This document shows positions 21,070-32,018 of a stretch of DNA of 64,000 nt, in pieces (the stretch's first letter is position 1; every line of letters begins with the position of its first letter). The stretch is from Candidatus Saccharibacteria bacterium UBA3749 (GTDB lineage Bacteria; Patescibacteriota; Saccharimonadia; Saccharimonadales; Saccharimonadaceae). Where the stretch lies: contig DFGN01000003.1 in the NCBI GenBank assembly GCA_002371235.1, positions 1 to 64,000 on the forward strand, written 5' to 3'. The notes below the pieces were generated by a model. That model did no database searches, was not told the origin of the DNA, and saw only the letters and a program-made list of their open reading frames with translations. A program made the position numbers and the translations under genes.

Positions 21070-22490
21070 TTTGATTCTCCGTTTAAATTGTTATTAATTT
21101 GACTTTGTAATGTAGTGTTCACCTGTGGCGGAATTGACTGGATGGGAGGAATAGGCTGAATAGGTGAAGCGGGCTGGACGGGTGGGGAAGGTTGACTTGG
21201 CATAGCAGGTTGCGATGGCGTGACGGGCATAGGTTGAGCTGGTATAGCAGGTTGCGACGGCGTGGTAGGTTGAACTGGCGCAACTGGTTGAGCGGCGGAC
21301 TTCGCCATGGCAAGATTTCTGACCATAATCATACGTTTCTCATATTCAGACTCCGACAAACGTGGTAATGATACATAGAAGGTGGACCCTTCACCGAAGG
21401 CCGACTCGGCCCAGACTTTGCCACCCATTGCCTCGGTGCGCTGTTTGACAATGTATAACCCGAGGCCAGTGCCACCAATAGTGCGCGTATCAGAATTATC
21501 GACACGGTAAAACTTCTGAAAAATATGACCCAAATCATCCGCAGAAATGCCCATACCAGTATCCGTAACATTGATCAAAAAGCGGTCGCCATCTGCACGA
21601 ACATTAACATAGATTGAGCCACCCTCCGGAGTGTATTTGATGGCATTCTCGATTAGGTTATCCAAAATTTCACGCATGAATTTTACGTCGATAAACCCAT
21701 AAACGACAGGATGCATCGTGCGATTGATGTCGATTACTCTATTATCTGAAGTGCCAAAAGTAAGCGTGAGTTTGGCATCTTTTGCACGTAAGACATAGTC
21801 ATCTGTGACTGATTTTACTAGCTCGGTCATCTCAACTGGTTCTAAAACTGGCTTAATCTTACTGTCGTCTAGTTTGGTAACATCAAGCAAATCCTGAAAT
21901 AGTTTACCCAAATGCTTTGACGCCTTCTCGGCTGCGGTTAAATAACCACGCGCACGTTCGTCAATCGTGGCAGTCTGAGGATTTAGAGCAAGCGAGAGAT
22001 ACCCATCAATGGTAGCCACTGGCGTACGCATTTCGTGTGATGCGGTAGAAATAAATTCCGCCTGTTCACTTTCTTCAGCGAGCTCTTTTGCGATATTGCG
22101 CATGGTGACAATACGATTGTTGCCGGCGCCGTCTGCCGGAATCACAGAGATAGAAACCGGCATACGTTTCTCGGAGCTAGTATCAACTAACAAAGCTTGA
22201 TACGAGTCCAATGCCTGATTGGTTGCCATCGCCTGAAAGAGATGATTTTCGTTGTCGGCAAGCTGCCGACCTTCTTTGCTCTCAATTCTAACTACAAGTC
22301 CATAGTCTAAGCCTATTGCATTTTCTGCGGAGCTGCACCCCGTCATAATAACGGCAGCAGGATTAATGAAACAAATAGCATTGTCCTTATCAACGATGAT
22401 TACTCCATCGTGAATATTTTTTAGAGCCAACTCTGACAGGGCGGCATTATTTGAACTATTCTGGATATTCTTGGGTTTGAAAATGCTCAT
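21066..22490 (-). CDS. soluble PAS-domain sensor histidine kinase
   Basis: A two-component kinase of 474 residues without transmembrane segments, so the signal is probably cytoplasmic. A PAS domain covers about residues 18-130 (HDGVIIVDKDNAICFINPAA). The phosphorylated histidine is in STASHEMRTPVATIDGY near 155. The ATPase domain shows NLIENAIKYTPEGG, VTDTGMGI, FYRVDNSDT and GGTGLGLYIVK. The last 75 residues are a Pro/Gln/Ser-rich tail similar in style to that of its receiver partner, whose gene overlaps it by 4 nt. The start is close to the divergent baseplate-J-like gene (48 nt apart), so the two promoters may overlap. Confidence 0.9.
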   Translation of the reverse strand: MSIFKPKNIQNSSNNAALSELALKNIHDGVIIVDKDNAICFINPAAVIMTGCSSAENAIGLDYGLVVRIESKEGRQLADNENHLFQAMATNQALDSYQALLVDTSSEKRMPVSISVIPADGAGNNRIVTMRNIAKELAEESEQAEFISTASHEMRTPVATIDGYLSLALNPQTATIDERARGYLTAAEKASKHLGKLFQDLLDVTKLDDSKIKPVLEPVEMTELVKSVTDDYVLRAKDAKLTLTFGTSDNRVIDINRTMHPVVYGFIDVKFMREILDNLIENAIKYTPEGGSIYVNVRADGDRFLINVTDTGMGISADDLGHIFQKFYRVDNSDTRTIGGTGLGLYIVKQRTEAMGGKVWAESAFGEGSTFYVSLPRLSESEYEKRMIMVRNLAMAKSAAQPVAPVQPTTPSQPAIPAQPMPVTPSQPAMPSQPSPPVQPASPIQPIPPIQSIPPQVNTTLQSQINNNLNGESK

Positions 22491-22538
22491 TTACATATAT
22501 TTTAACACAAGCAGCAAAAAATGTGTTATATTTTATAT

Positions 22539-24422
22539 ATGAATAAGGATGTTATTTATTTAGAACCAGAGGATGATATCACCGATATTATCTCTAAAAT
22601 CGAAAAATCAAAAGAGAAGATAGTCGCATTGGTACCACCCAAAAAGGCCGGTGTTCTGCGGAGCGTGGTAAACATGAAATTGATTCAAAAAGCAGGCGCT
22701 TCTTCAAAAAAGGCGATCGTTTTGATAACTACCGATGCCTCTATCATCAAATTGGCCGCGGCCAATAAGTTACCCGTGACAGGCGATCTAAAGACAGCCC
22801 CAGTAATCCCAAGGGACAGTGGAGCATCGGAAACTACATCCAAAGAGGAACTAGTCGAAGTGTCGGATGGCACAGTTGAGACGGAAGAGGATGTAGAAGA
22901 GCTTACGGGGCAAGATAGCAATTCTGGTGATTCTGAAGATAACAAATCCAATAACACCGATTCAGCTAAGGATACCGTAGCGGATGATGGCCAAGATTCC
23001 ATTGACTCCGATGAGCAAGGCGCAGACGAAAAGTCCGAAACCCAATCGTCAAAATCTAAAGGTAAAGATAGTAAGGCTCCATCTCGTAACGGCAAAAATC
23101 GTTTCTTGGTCTGGCTTGCTGAGCATAAAGTTGTCACAATTACCAGTGGTATTGGTATAGTACTATTCGTTTTAATCTTGGTTTGGGCGCTTGTAATTGC
23201 TCCGTCAGTCACTGTAACGGTCGGCATTAGAACCGCCTCCAATAATTTCTCTGAGGCGATTTCATTTACGACCGCTTTAACCGAGGAAGATGCTACTACC
23301 GGCAAGTTTTACCTAGAAGAAAAGAAAATTTCGGCTACTGAGGAAGTTAAATTTGAAGCTACCGGTAAGAAGAATATCGGCAAGAAAGCTACTGGAAGTC
23401 TCGTAGCGCAAGTTTATTTTAGCGCCAAGGGCTCATATTCCATTAATGCTGGCACCGAGTTCACAATCAATGATTTGGTCTATCTAGCCGATGAAGATTC
23501 TGTCTTGAGCTGGAATGGTAACCAAGCAAGTTGCGAAAACAACGACAGACAGGATGACCCCATCATTCGAGACGGTGTTGTTAGCTGCCTAAAATCAGTC
23601 AGAGTTAAGGTTACTGCAGCAGAGCCAGGCGAGAGATACAATATCGCTAAATCCAGCGCAGGTTGGCACACAGTGGCAAGCGTAGCTGTTTACTCCGATG
23701 ATGCTATGACTGGTGGTACAGACGAAGAAATCACTATCGTCTTGCAGTCCGACATCGACCAAGCTCAATCGAAACTTAACGGCGCCAACCTGGAAGAAAA
23801 CAAGGAAAAGCTCATTGCTCAGCTCGGCAATGATAAGCTGATAATCGAATCGAGCCTAAAACAGGAACTTATCAATGTCGAATCGACACCAAAAGTAGGC
23901 GAGGAGGTTAAACCGGATGTGAAGCCGACCTTGAAGGCTACTACTGTTACTTCGATTTTTGCAATTGATAAAACGAAGGTAAAGGAGTTCATTGCGGAGA
24001 AGGCCAACCTAAGGAATGATCAGGAAATCTACGAAATGAAAGACCCATTCATTGAAAGTTTCATAAAGACTGATACTGGTTATACTGGCAAATTAAAGAC
24101 CTCGTATCTGACCGGCCCTATGCTAAACAACACCAGTGTCGTTAATTTGATTAAGGGACATGGTCTTGGCGATGCACAACATTTACTTAAGGATATTGAT
24201 GGTGTGACTGAGGTAAGAATCAATACATCCTTCCCATGGGTCACGACGATTCCGGATGATTCTAATCGCATTTCTGTCGACCTCGAAATAAAGGATCAGA
24301 ATGGCAACAAAGTTGAGCATCAGGGAATTAATCGCACCCAGCGAGATGCCGAGGAGGAGAGCCAAGAAGAGGCTCCAGCCGAGAAGCAAGAAGAAGAAAA
24401 ACCCGAAGAGGCCAGCAACTAA
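22539..24422 (+). CDS. membrane-anchored protein with baseplate-J-like exodomain
   Basis: A 627-residue protein of a type common in Patescibacteria and often labelled baseplate J-like. The start at 22539 lies 6 nt after TATATT, leading to MNKDVIYLEPEDDITDIISK. Residues 1-95 form an alpha/beta domain. Residues 100-190 are an acidic, Ser/Asp/Glu-rich linker. One transmembrane segment lies near 205-230 (IGIVLFVLILVWALVIAP). The outer part repeats beta-rich modules and ends in a Glu/Pro-rich tail (EEAPAEKQEEEKPEEA). It may be a structural or envelope protein; the J-like domain is structural in phage tails, but no other tail genes are here. It is followed immediately by the RuvX-MltG gene. Confidence 0.72.
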   Translation: MNKDVIYLEPEDDITDIISKIEKSKEKIVALVPPKKAGVLRSVVNMKLIQKAGASSKKAIVLITTDASIIKLAAANKLPVTGDLKTAPVIPRDSGASETTSKEELVEVSDGTVETEEDVEELTGQDSNSGDSEDNKSNNTDSAKDTVADDGQDSIDSDEQGADEKSETQSSKSKGKDSKAPSRNGKNRFLVWLAEHKVVTITSGIGIVLFVLILVWALVIAPSVTVTVGIRTASNNFSEAISFTTALTEEDATTGKFYLEEKKISATEEVKFEATGKKNIGKKATGSLVAQVYFSAKGSYSINAGTEFTINDLVYLADEDSVLSWNGNQASCENNDRQDDPIIRDGVVSCLKSVRVKVTAAEPGERYNIAKSSAGWHTVASVAVYSDDAMTGGTDEEITIVLQSDIDQAQSKLNGANLEENKEKLIAQLGNDKLIIESSLKQELINVESTPKVGEEVKPDVKPTLKATTVTSIFAIDKTKVKEFIAEKANLRNDQEIYEMKDPFIESFIKTDTGYTGKLKTSYLTGPMLNNTSVVNLIKGHGLGDAQHLLKDIDGVTEVRINTSFPWVTTIPDDSNRISVDLEIKDQNGNKVEHQGINRTQRDAEEESQEEAPAEKQEEEKPEEASN

Positions 24423-24443
24423 TTATTGTTTGTGGAGTTAAGA

Positions 24444-25844
24444 GTGAAGATTATTTGTCTTGACGTTGGTGAAAAAAGAATCGGTGTTGCACGTGCGGAT
24501 TCTAGTACACGAATCGCTATACCGGTTGGATTCGTTGAAGTTGACGGCACTGAGTGGCAGAAGATTGAACAAATTGCCAAAAATAATAGCACTAATTTAT
24601 TCGTGCTTGGTCTGCCGCGCAGTAATGATGGCAACGAAACGGCTCAGTCTATGTATGTACGTGGTTTTGCTAAAACATTAGCTACAAAAATCACCGGAGC
24701 ACGGATTAGATTTCAAGACGAATCACTCACATCGGTTGTAGCCGAGGAACGCTTAAAGGCAAAAAAGAAGCGTTACGAGAAGGGCGAGATTGATGCGGAA
24801 GCTGCCGCCGTAATCCTACAGGACTTTCTCGAAAACTTGAATAATATTTCGGATTTATCGGAGCATGAGAAAACGGAACCCACTAATCACATGGCTGAAA
24901 AAGTCAAACTAAACGCTCAAATTGCAAAGCACAAAATGAAAACTTCGACCAAAGCCTTGCTAAGTCTCACATCCTTGTTTATCGTTGTTGGTGGATTAAT
25001 CCTTGGCATCATTGTGGTTAACCATATTCGGGAAGAACGCGCTAAACAGCGCGCCGAGGAGTATGCTAAATTAGAAGCCGAGATGAAAGCGGCGACATTT
25101 AATTTTACTATAAAGCCAGGGGAATCGATTTACGATATTAAGAAGAACCTTTTGGCAGTTGATCGAAATGGCAACAATAACACAGAAGAGAAACTCCCGA
25201 ATTATACCGATGCCGAGATTGATGAGGCATTCGACGCTGAATATAACTACGATTTCTTAACCAGTCGGCCAGAAGGAGCTACACTTGAGGGTTTTCTGTA
25301 TCCTGAAACGCTTAATTTTTATAGTAATAGTACTGTTCGTGACATCCTTAACGCCTTTTTGGCTGAAATGGGTAAAGTGATTAGCGAAAACAACCTCATA
25401 GAGTTATATGCAAATCAAAATTTAAGCCTTTATGATGGGGTCATTATGGCGTCTATTGTTCAGAAGGAGGCTCCATCCCCCGAACAACCTACTGTGGCCC
25501 AAATTTTCCTTTCACGTCTGGAGATGGGAATGAGTCTCGGAAGCGACGTGACGGTTTCCTATGCCCTTGACACGATAGACCCAGAACGTCAAATCTATCG
25601 CGACAATTCCACTGCTCTTTTAATTGAATCTTGTTATAACACTAGATTATATAGTGGTCTTCCGTGCGGACCAATTTCTAATCCGGGGCTTTCTGCACTA
25701 CTAGCGGTTGCTAACCCCACAGATACTTCTTATCTTTATTTCTTGACAGGCGATGACGGTTTGATGTATTATGGTTATACAGAGTCTGAGCACATCCAGA
25801 ATATCTATCAGCATTGTCAACAACTCTGTAATGTAGCATTATGA
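24444..25844 (+). CDS. RuvX (YqgF) - MltG fusion protein
   Basis: One uninterrupted frame of 466 residues encodes two known proteins. Residues 1-137 are the RuvX/YqgF nuclease-like domain (CLDVGEKRIGVA, LGLPRSNDG, FQDESLTS, DAEAAAVILQDFL), linked to rRNA processing or Holliday junction resolution. After a linker and a transmembrane helix near 170-190 (SLFIVVGGLILGIIVV), residues 210-460 are an endolytic murein transglycosylase MltG, with catalytic Glu in IVQKEA and YSGLPCGPISNPG. The GTG start follows a TGGAG site. An internal ATG at 24892 (MAEKVKLNA) could also yield MltG alone. The stop overlaps the LysM-CHAP gene by ATGA. The RuvX part would be cytosolic and the MltG part external. Confidence 0.85.
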   Translation: MKIICLDVGEKRIGVARADSSTRIAIPVGFVEVDGTEWQKIEQIAKNNSTNLFVLGLPRSNDGNETAQSMYVRGFAKTLATKITGARIRFQDESLTSVVAEERLKAKKKRYEKGEIDAEAAAVILQDFLENLNNISDLSEHEKTEPTNHMAEKVKLNAQIAKHKMKTSTKALLSLTSLFIVVGGLILGIIVVNHIREERAKQRAEEYAKLEAEMKAATFNFTIKPGESIYDIKKNLLAVDRNGNNNTEEKLPNYTDAEIDEAFDAEYNYDFLTSRPEGATLEGFLYPETLNFYSNSTVRDILNAFLAEMGKVISENNLIELYANQNLSLYDGVIMASIVQKEAPSPEQPTVAQIFLSRLEMGMSLGSDVTVSYALDTIDPERQIYRDNSTALLIESCYNTRLYSGLPCGPISNPGLSALLAVANPTDTSYLYFLTGDDGLMYYGYTESEHIQNIYQHCQQLCNVAL

Positions 25845-26914
25845 CAAGAAAAAAACATCACATCCAGCTAAAAAACCTAGGTAGCGCTATACCGTATATT
25901 TTGGTCGGACTTGTAACACTTGCTCTTGTGTTTATAGGATCAATCGACAAGCAAAACCGTGGTATTAGTCTTAGTTTAGATTCTTTTGCGGCAAATGACT
26001 ATAATGTATCGGTCGATCAGCTGTCCGAGCTCTACATCGTAGCTGATTTATCTGATGCCCTCAGCCTCGCTAGTGCGCAAGACGTGGCATCAAATTACGT
26101 CATAACAAATACCATGTACAATGCCGGCATCTCAATGGGGGGCAAGCCAGAGAAGCCTCCGCTAATTGATATAACCGATTCTCGTGGCGTAATTGAATAT
26201 ACGGTAATCGAAGGTGATTCAATGGATACGATTGCAGCAAAATACGGTGTCACCACAGACCAGATTCGTTGGTCAAATAATCGCAAAAACACCGACATTT
26301 CGGTTGGTGATGTGTTGTATATTCCGAGTAAGCCAGGCATCGTCTATACCGTTAAATCTAGCGACACGATTGAGTCAATCGTTGAAAAGTACGGTTCTAC
26401 CGCCGAAGAAATTGTTGCGCTAAATGATTTGGAACTCTCTGGTATTACTGAAGGAACGCGAATCCTAATTAAAGATGGGTCATTGCCTGAGACGGAACGG
26501 CCAGAATACGTACCACCAGTTCGACATGTTTATACTTACACCTATCTTGGTAATACTTCGGAGAGACAAAACATCGAAGTTGTTGGATACTTCTATAACT
26601 TAGGCGGTCCTTATGCGCGCGGTCAATGTACTCAATGGGCTTGGTACAACCGACAAGATTTGCCAGCTTCACTTGGTAATGCTAATACCTGGGGTATTCG
26701 TGCTGCCGCAATTGGCTACCGAGTAGACAATCAACCAGCGCCTGGCGCCGTGTTCCAAAGTAACGGTGGCTGGTATGGTCATGTGGGTTATGTAGAAGCA
26801 GTAAATTCTGATGGCTCCATCATTGCGACGGAAATGAATTACGGTATCCCTTTCCGCGTAATTCGTTCTACCATCCCGGCTGGTACAGCAAGCCGACTAA
26901 ATTATATTCATTAG
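25841..26914 (+). CDS. membrane-anchored LysM-CHAP peptidoglycan hydrolase
   Basis: A 357-residue cell-wall enzyme. An N-terminal transmembrane segment (AIPYILVGLVTLALVFIG) acts as an anchor or signal. Two LysM domains bind glycan at about 120-165 (YTVIEGDSMDTIAAKYGV) and 170-215 (YTVKSSDTIESIVEKYGS). A CHAP amidase/endopeptidase domain occupies 245-357, with the catalytic cysteine in RGQCTQWAWYNR and histidine in YGHVGYVEAV. It is translationally coupled to the RuvX-MltG gene (ATGA overlap), so two peptidoglycan-cutting enzymes are made together. It could work in division, growth or attack on host wall; the sequence does not decide. Confidence 0.9.
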   Translation: MTRKKHHIQLKNLGSAIPYILVGLVTLALVFIGSIDKQNRGISLSLDSFAANDYNVSVDQLSELYIVADLSDALSLASAQDVASNYVITNTMYNAGISMGGKPEKPPLIDITDSRGVIEYTVIEGDSMDTIAAKYGVTTDQIRWSNNRKNTDISVGDVLYIPSKPGIVYTVKSSDTIESIVEKYGSTAEEIVALNDLELSGITEGTRILIKDGSLPETERPEYVPPVRHVYTYTYLGNTSERQNIEVVGYFYNLGGPYARGQCTQWAWYNRQDLPASLGNANTWGIRAAAIGYRVDNQPAPGAVFQSNGGWYGHVGYVEAVNSDGSIIATEMNYGIPFRVIRSTIPAGTASRLNYIH

Positions 26915-26979
26915 TTATTAGTTCTAATCCAAAAACAGGCACTAAAAGGCGTGAAGAAACTTCTTTATTATTAATTATT

Positions 26980-28422
<1,443 letters not shown>

Positions 28423-28429
28423 AAACATA

Positions 28430-28573
28430 AGCTGGTACGCTTCACAGGGGTTCCACTGACTTTAGTGGAGTGTGGAGACTTACATTAAAAACAAAAAGCG
28501 GATTAAAACAAAACAATGTGCCCCATTGGGTGGGCGCGTAACAGCAGAGAAAGCCATCGTAAGATGGTTTTTT
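28430..28573 (+). ncRNA. unassigned structured RNA (about 144 nt) upstream of trmD
   Basis: The RNA is closed by a 10-bp stem: GCTGGTACGC (28431-28440) pairs with GCGTAACAGC (28536-28545) with one mismatch. Inside are a two-part hairpin (TTCACA/TGTGGA and TCCACT/AGTGGA, 28441-28476), an A-rich arm (ACATT 28482-28486 / AATGT 28515-28519), and a GCCC/GGGC hairpin (28520-28535) stacked on the closing stem. A terminator, CCATC-GTAA-GATGG-TTTTTT, ends it at 28573. I do not see SRP, tmRNA, RNase P or known riboswitch signatures. It may be a small stable RNA (6S-like in role) or an attenuator. trmD has its own -10 box right after, which favours a separate RNA. Confidence 0.6.
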
Positions 28574-28590
28574 CGTGTTATAATACAGCT

Positions 28591-29256
28591 ATGGTTAGAT
28601 TTACAATCATTACTCTTTTTAGAGAGGCAATTGAACCGTATTTACAGAGTTCGATGATGGAGAAGGCTACCCGAAAGGGTTTAGTGCAATTTGATTTTGT
28701 GAATTTACGCGATTTTGGCCTAGGTCCACATAAAAGCGTTGACGATACGCCCTATGGAGGTGGCGATGGTATGCTACTGCGCTGCGAACCAGTTTTTGCA
28801 GCGATTGAACAGGTGAAAGCAGCGGACCCTGCCGCTGTAGTAATCTTACCGACACCAGTAGGCGAGGTCTGGAAGCAAGAAAGCGCCCGTGTTTTTGCCG
28901 AAAAATACCCCGATAATCCTCACTATATTATTCTTTGCCCGCATTACGAAGGATATGATGAACGGATTTTGTCGATTGTGGATTATAAAGTCTCTCTTGG
29001 AAAGTATGTCTTGACCGGCGGAGAGTTACCAGCGCTCATCATTATTGATTCCGTAGTACGCTTGATTCCTGGCGTACTAGGTGGAGAAACATCCGCCGAG
29101 ATAGAGTCTTTTTCGGACGGAGATAACCTCGAATACCCACAATACACTCGCCCGGAGGATTTCCGTGGAATGAAAGTACCAGAAGTGTTATTATCTGGTA
29201 ATCATGGCGAAATTGCTAAGTGGCGTAAAGAACACTCTGGTACTACGCTGTCATGA
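28591..29256 (+). CDS. trmD: tRNA (guanine-37-N1)-methyltransferase
   Basis: Methylates G37 of tRNA with SAM. The start at 28591 is 6 nt after TATAAT (28579-28584) and gives MVRFTIITLFREAIEPYL. The TrmD knot motifs are clear: SVDDTPYGGGDGML, LCPHYEGYDERI, SLGKYVLTGGELPAL, and VPEVLLSGNHGEIAKWR at the end. At 221 residues it is close to the usual 230-250, lacking part of the C-terminal helix. It overlaps recG by 4 nt (ATGA) and so heads a trmD-recG-rsmD unit. The structured RNA terminates about 18 nt upstream. Confidence 0.95.
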   Translation: MVRFTIITLFREAIEPYLQSSMMEKATRKGLVQFDFVNLRDFGLGPHKSVDDTPYGGGDGMLLRCEPVFAAIEQVKAADPAAVVILPTPVGEVWKQESARVFAEKYPDNPHYIILCPHYEGYDERILSIVDYKVSLGKYVLTGGELPALIIIDSVVRLIPGVLGGETSAEIESFSDGDNLEYPQYTRPEDFRGMKVPEVLLSGNHGEIAKWRKEHSGTTLS

Positions 29257-31310
29257 AATTAGAGGACGATGTCGAGACACTAAAAGGTGTGGGACCGAAA
29301 ACCGCTGAGAAGCTACATAAATATGGGATTATCTCGGTGCGAGATTTTCTTTATACTCTGCCAAGAGATTACGAAACCTTCGAAACACCAACTTCAATCG
29401 CGGAAATACGACCCGGTAAGATTGTAATACGTGGCAAAATTGATTCGCTTACGACTAGGCGAGCCAGGCGGCGCAACCTCTCAGTGACGGAGGGTATAGT
29501 TCGCGACCAGACTGGCGCAATTAAAGTAGTGTGGTTTAACCAAAGCTACCGCATCAGGCAGTTCTCGCCCGACAAGGAGTACTTTTTTACTGGAGAATAC
29601 GAGTTAAAGAACGGCCGTTATAGCTTGATTTCCCCCACAGCAACCGAAGTTTCCGACGTTGACCTAAAAACCGGGCTAAATCCAATTTACAAGGCACATG
29701 GCTCTCTTAAGTCACACGATTTCAAGCGTCTCATCGCGGCGTCTAGAAGCCAGTTTAACCTAATTCCTGATTTGCTACCGTCGGTGCCTCATAATACCAG
29801 AGCAAAAGCTTTGTTTTATTCCCATTTTCCCAATTCGCTAAAGACCGCCGAACGCGCCAGAAACTACTTGGCTTACGAAGAACTGTTCGAATTAATTCTC
29901 GCCTCGAGATTGAATCGCCGAGAAAATGATAAGCTTAAAGCTTCGTCAATTCGCTTTAAAAGCGCCGCCGTTAAAAGCTTTGTTGATAATCTACCTTTTA
30001 AACTTACTAACGCACAAAGGAGAGCAGCTTGGGAAATCTTTCAGGATTTAGAGAAATCTACCCCAATGAATAGACTCTTGCAGGGAGACGTGGGTTCCGG
30101 CAAGACCATGGTGGCAGCTCTCGCCGCTTTTGAGGTTGCTCTCGCCCATGGTCAGGTTGCCTTGCTCGCTCCTACTGCGGTGTTAGCTTCACAGCACTAC
30201 AATAATCTTTTGCAAGTGTTTCAGAAGTTTGATATTAGAATTGAACTACTAACTGGTGCCACAAAAAACAAGTCCGCGATCAAAAAAGATATTGGGGAGG
30301 GGAAGATTGACATTGTGGTCGGTACACACGCCCTTCTTACCGATGATACAGTTTTTGCCAATCTGGCACTAGTGGTTATCGATGAGCAGCATAGATTTGG
30401 CGTAGAACAAAGACAAAGAATCATGCTTAAATCACCACGCGACCTGGCGCCTCATCTTCTCGCTATGACCGCAACACCGATTCCACGTTCTTTGCAACTG
30501 ACAATTTTCGGCGATCTTGATGTTTCAATCTTAGATGAAATGCCATCGGGGCGAAAGCCAATTCGGACAACAGTTCTGCCTGAGATTTATGCAAAAGAAC
30601 GGCTATATCCCCAGATTCAAGAGGTAATTAATCTGCCACCCGATACAAAAAGTCACGGATCAAAGGCGCATGGCCAACAGATTTATTGGATTTGTCGTGC
30701 CATAGAGGATGATGATAAAACGGTATCAGAAATCACTTCCGTAAAAAAACGCACCAAGAAGCTACGCGAAGTTTTTCCAAGGCTCACAATTGAGTTTCTT
30801 CACGGCAAAATGAAACCGGCCGAGAAGGATCTGATTATGGAACGGTTTAAGGCTGGCGAGATTGATATACTGGTTTCAACTACCGTGGTGGAGGTGGGTG
30901 TCGATGTCCCAAATGCTACCATGGTAATAATTGAAAACGCCGAGTCCTATGGACTAGCTCAGCTCCATCAGTTACGAGGCCGAGTGGGAAGAGGAGCTTC
31001 TGAGTCTTATTGTTTCTTACTTACCACCGGAGATACTAAACCATCGAAACGCCTACGAGAACTCGAGAAGTCCTGTGACGGTTTCCATCTCGCTGAGGTT
31101 GACCTTAAGATGCGAGGTCCAGGTGAAATCTACGGCGTATTGCAGCACGGAGCGCTCGATCTTAAAATCGCCTCTCTATCCGATACGAAGCTAATCGCTC
31201 GTGCCCAGAAAGACGTAGACGTTTTTTTGAAAAACCCGGATAATCTGATAAAATATAAAGAATTAATGGCCGGTATCTCTAAATATCAGCAGATTACAAC
31301 ATTAAACTAA
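29253..31310 (+). CDS. recG: ATP-dependent DNA helicase RecG
   Basis: Remodels stalled replication forks and branched DNA. It has 685 residues, the usual length. The N-terminal wedge domain starts with an HhH-like LKGVGPKTAEKLHKYGI, followed by an OB fold. The helicase core shows LLQGDVGSGKTMVAALAA (Walker A), VVIDEQHRFG (motif II, DEQH), TATPIPRSL (motif III), STTVVEVGVDVPNAT and QLRGRVGRG (motifs V and VI). The TRG motif region is at the end. The start overlaps the trmD stop. It is followed after 7 nt by rsmD. Confidence 0.95.
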   Translation: MKLEDDVETLKGVGPKTAEKLHKYGIISVRDFLYTLPRDYETFETPTSIAEIRPGKIVIRGKIDSLTTRRARRRNLSVTEGIVRDQTGAIKVVWFNQSYRIRQFSPDKEYFFTGEYELKNGRYSLISPTATEVSDVDLKTGLNPIYKAHGSLKSHDFKRLIAASRSQFNLIPDLLPSVPHNTRAKALFYSHFPNSLKTAERARNYLAYEELFELILASRLNRRENDKLKASSIRFKSAAVKSFVDNLPFKLTNAQRRAAWEIFQDLEKSTPMNRLLQGDVGSGKTMVAALAAFEVALAHGQVALLAPTAVLASQHYNNLLQVFQKFDIRIELLTGATKNKSAIKKDIGEGKIDIVVGTHALLTDDTVFANLALVVIDEQHRFGVEQRQRIMLKSPRDLAPHLLAMTATPIPRSLQLTIFGDLDVSILDEMPSGRKPIRTTVLPEIYAKERLYPQIQEVINLPPDTKSHGSKAHGQQIYWICRAIEDDDKTVSEITSVKKRTKKLREVFPRLTIEFLHGKMKPAEKDLIMERFKAGEIDILVSTTVVEVGVDVPNATMVIIENAESYGLAQLHQLRGRVGRGASESYCFLLTTGDTKPSKRLRELEKSCDGFHLAEVDLKMRGPGEIYGVLQHGALDLKIASLSDTKLIARAQKDVDVFLKNPDNLIKYKELMAGISKYQQITTLN

Positions 31311-31317
31311 GGATCAA

Positions 31318-31929
31318 ATGAATAATACTCTTAGAATTACATCTGGAATGTTCCGTGGTCGCCGGATTGCTACTCCTGGCGGCAAGACTCACCCTATGGG
31401 CGAGAGAGAAAGACTGGCGCTATTTAATATGATTAATGATTGTGCATCAGATGCATTGGCTATGGATGCATATGCAGGAAGCGGCGCTTTAGGAATAGAA
31501 GCACTCTCTAGGGGCGCAAAGAAAGTCGTGTTTATCGATAAAAGTCGGGATGCTGCTGAATGCATCAAAAAGAACTTGTTGTCGCTTGGATTTTGCAAAA
31601 CAACTGATGGGAGATATCAACTTAAGACCGACGACCAAAGATTTAATACAAACGACGCCCTTCAATCGCCCTTACTTGATCAAATCGCCGAAGTTCATCA
31701 TGGCGCTGCGGAGAGACAGAGTTTCGTGACGAAGTTTGATTTAATTATGGCAGACCCACCATATGATTTGTTCAGACTTAGTGATATCGAGTCGCTATCG
31801 GCCCATCTGAGACTAGGAGGAGTATTCGTCCTATCACATCCAGGGCATATACCAGTAATAACAGGCCTTTCAATTAAAAGTTCCCGCCGATATGCTGGTG
31901 CCACAATTTCAATTTTTGTCAAGGAATAG
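31318..31929 (+). CDS. rsmD: 16S rRNA (guanine-966-N2)-methyltransferase RsmD
   Basis: Methylates 16S rRNA with SAM. It has 203 residues. The N-terminal RITSGMFRGRRIATP motif is typical. The SAM loop is MDAYAGSGALGIEALSRGA. The catalytic NPPY-type motif is MADPPYDLF near residue 145, where the first Asn is replaced by Asp as in most RsmD. A loop of about 25 residues (DDQRFNTNDALQSPLLDQ) precedes the catalytic motif and makes the protein slightly longer than usual. The gene starts 7 nt after recG, so it is part of the same transcript. Confidence 0.93.
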   Translation: MNNTLRITSGMFRGRRIATPGGKTHPMGERERLALFNMINDCASDALAMDAYAGSGALGIEALSRGAKKVVFIDKSRDAAECIKKNLLSLGFCKTTDGRYQLKTDDQRFNTNDALQSPLLDQIAEVHHGAAERQSFVTKFDLIMADPPYDLFRLSDIESLSAHLRLGGVFVLSHPGHIPVITGLSIKSSRRYAGATISIFVKE

Positions 31930-32018
31930 TCTAGTCTTGCAAAATCTGCAAAATATGCTATTGCTATATTTGCTTTTTGTCGTAATGTGTGGTATAATAT
32001 ACATATAAGGAGTTTATT

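Noticed and set aside
22539..24422. Prophage or phage-tail-like system based on the baseplate-J-like protein
   Set aside because: The protein is membrane-anchored and alone; no other tail, capsid or terminase genes are nearby. It is a common CPR envelope protein type.
28430..28573. SRP RNA, tmRNA or RNase P as identity of the structured RNA
   Set aside because: The GGAAGGAAGCAG-type SRP loop, the tmRNA ends and the RNase P core motifs are not seen.
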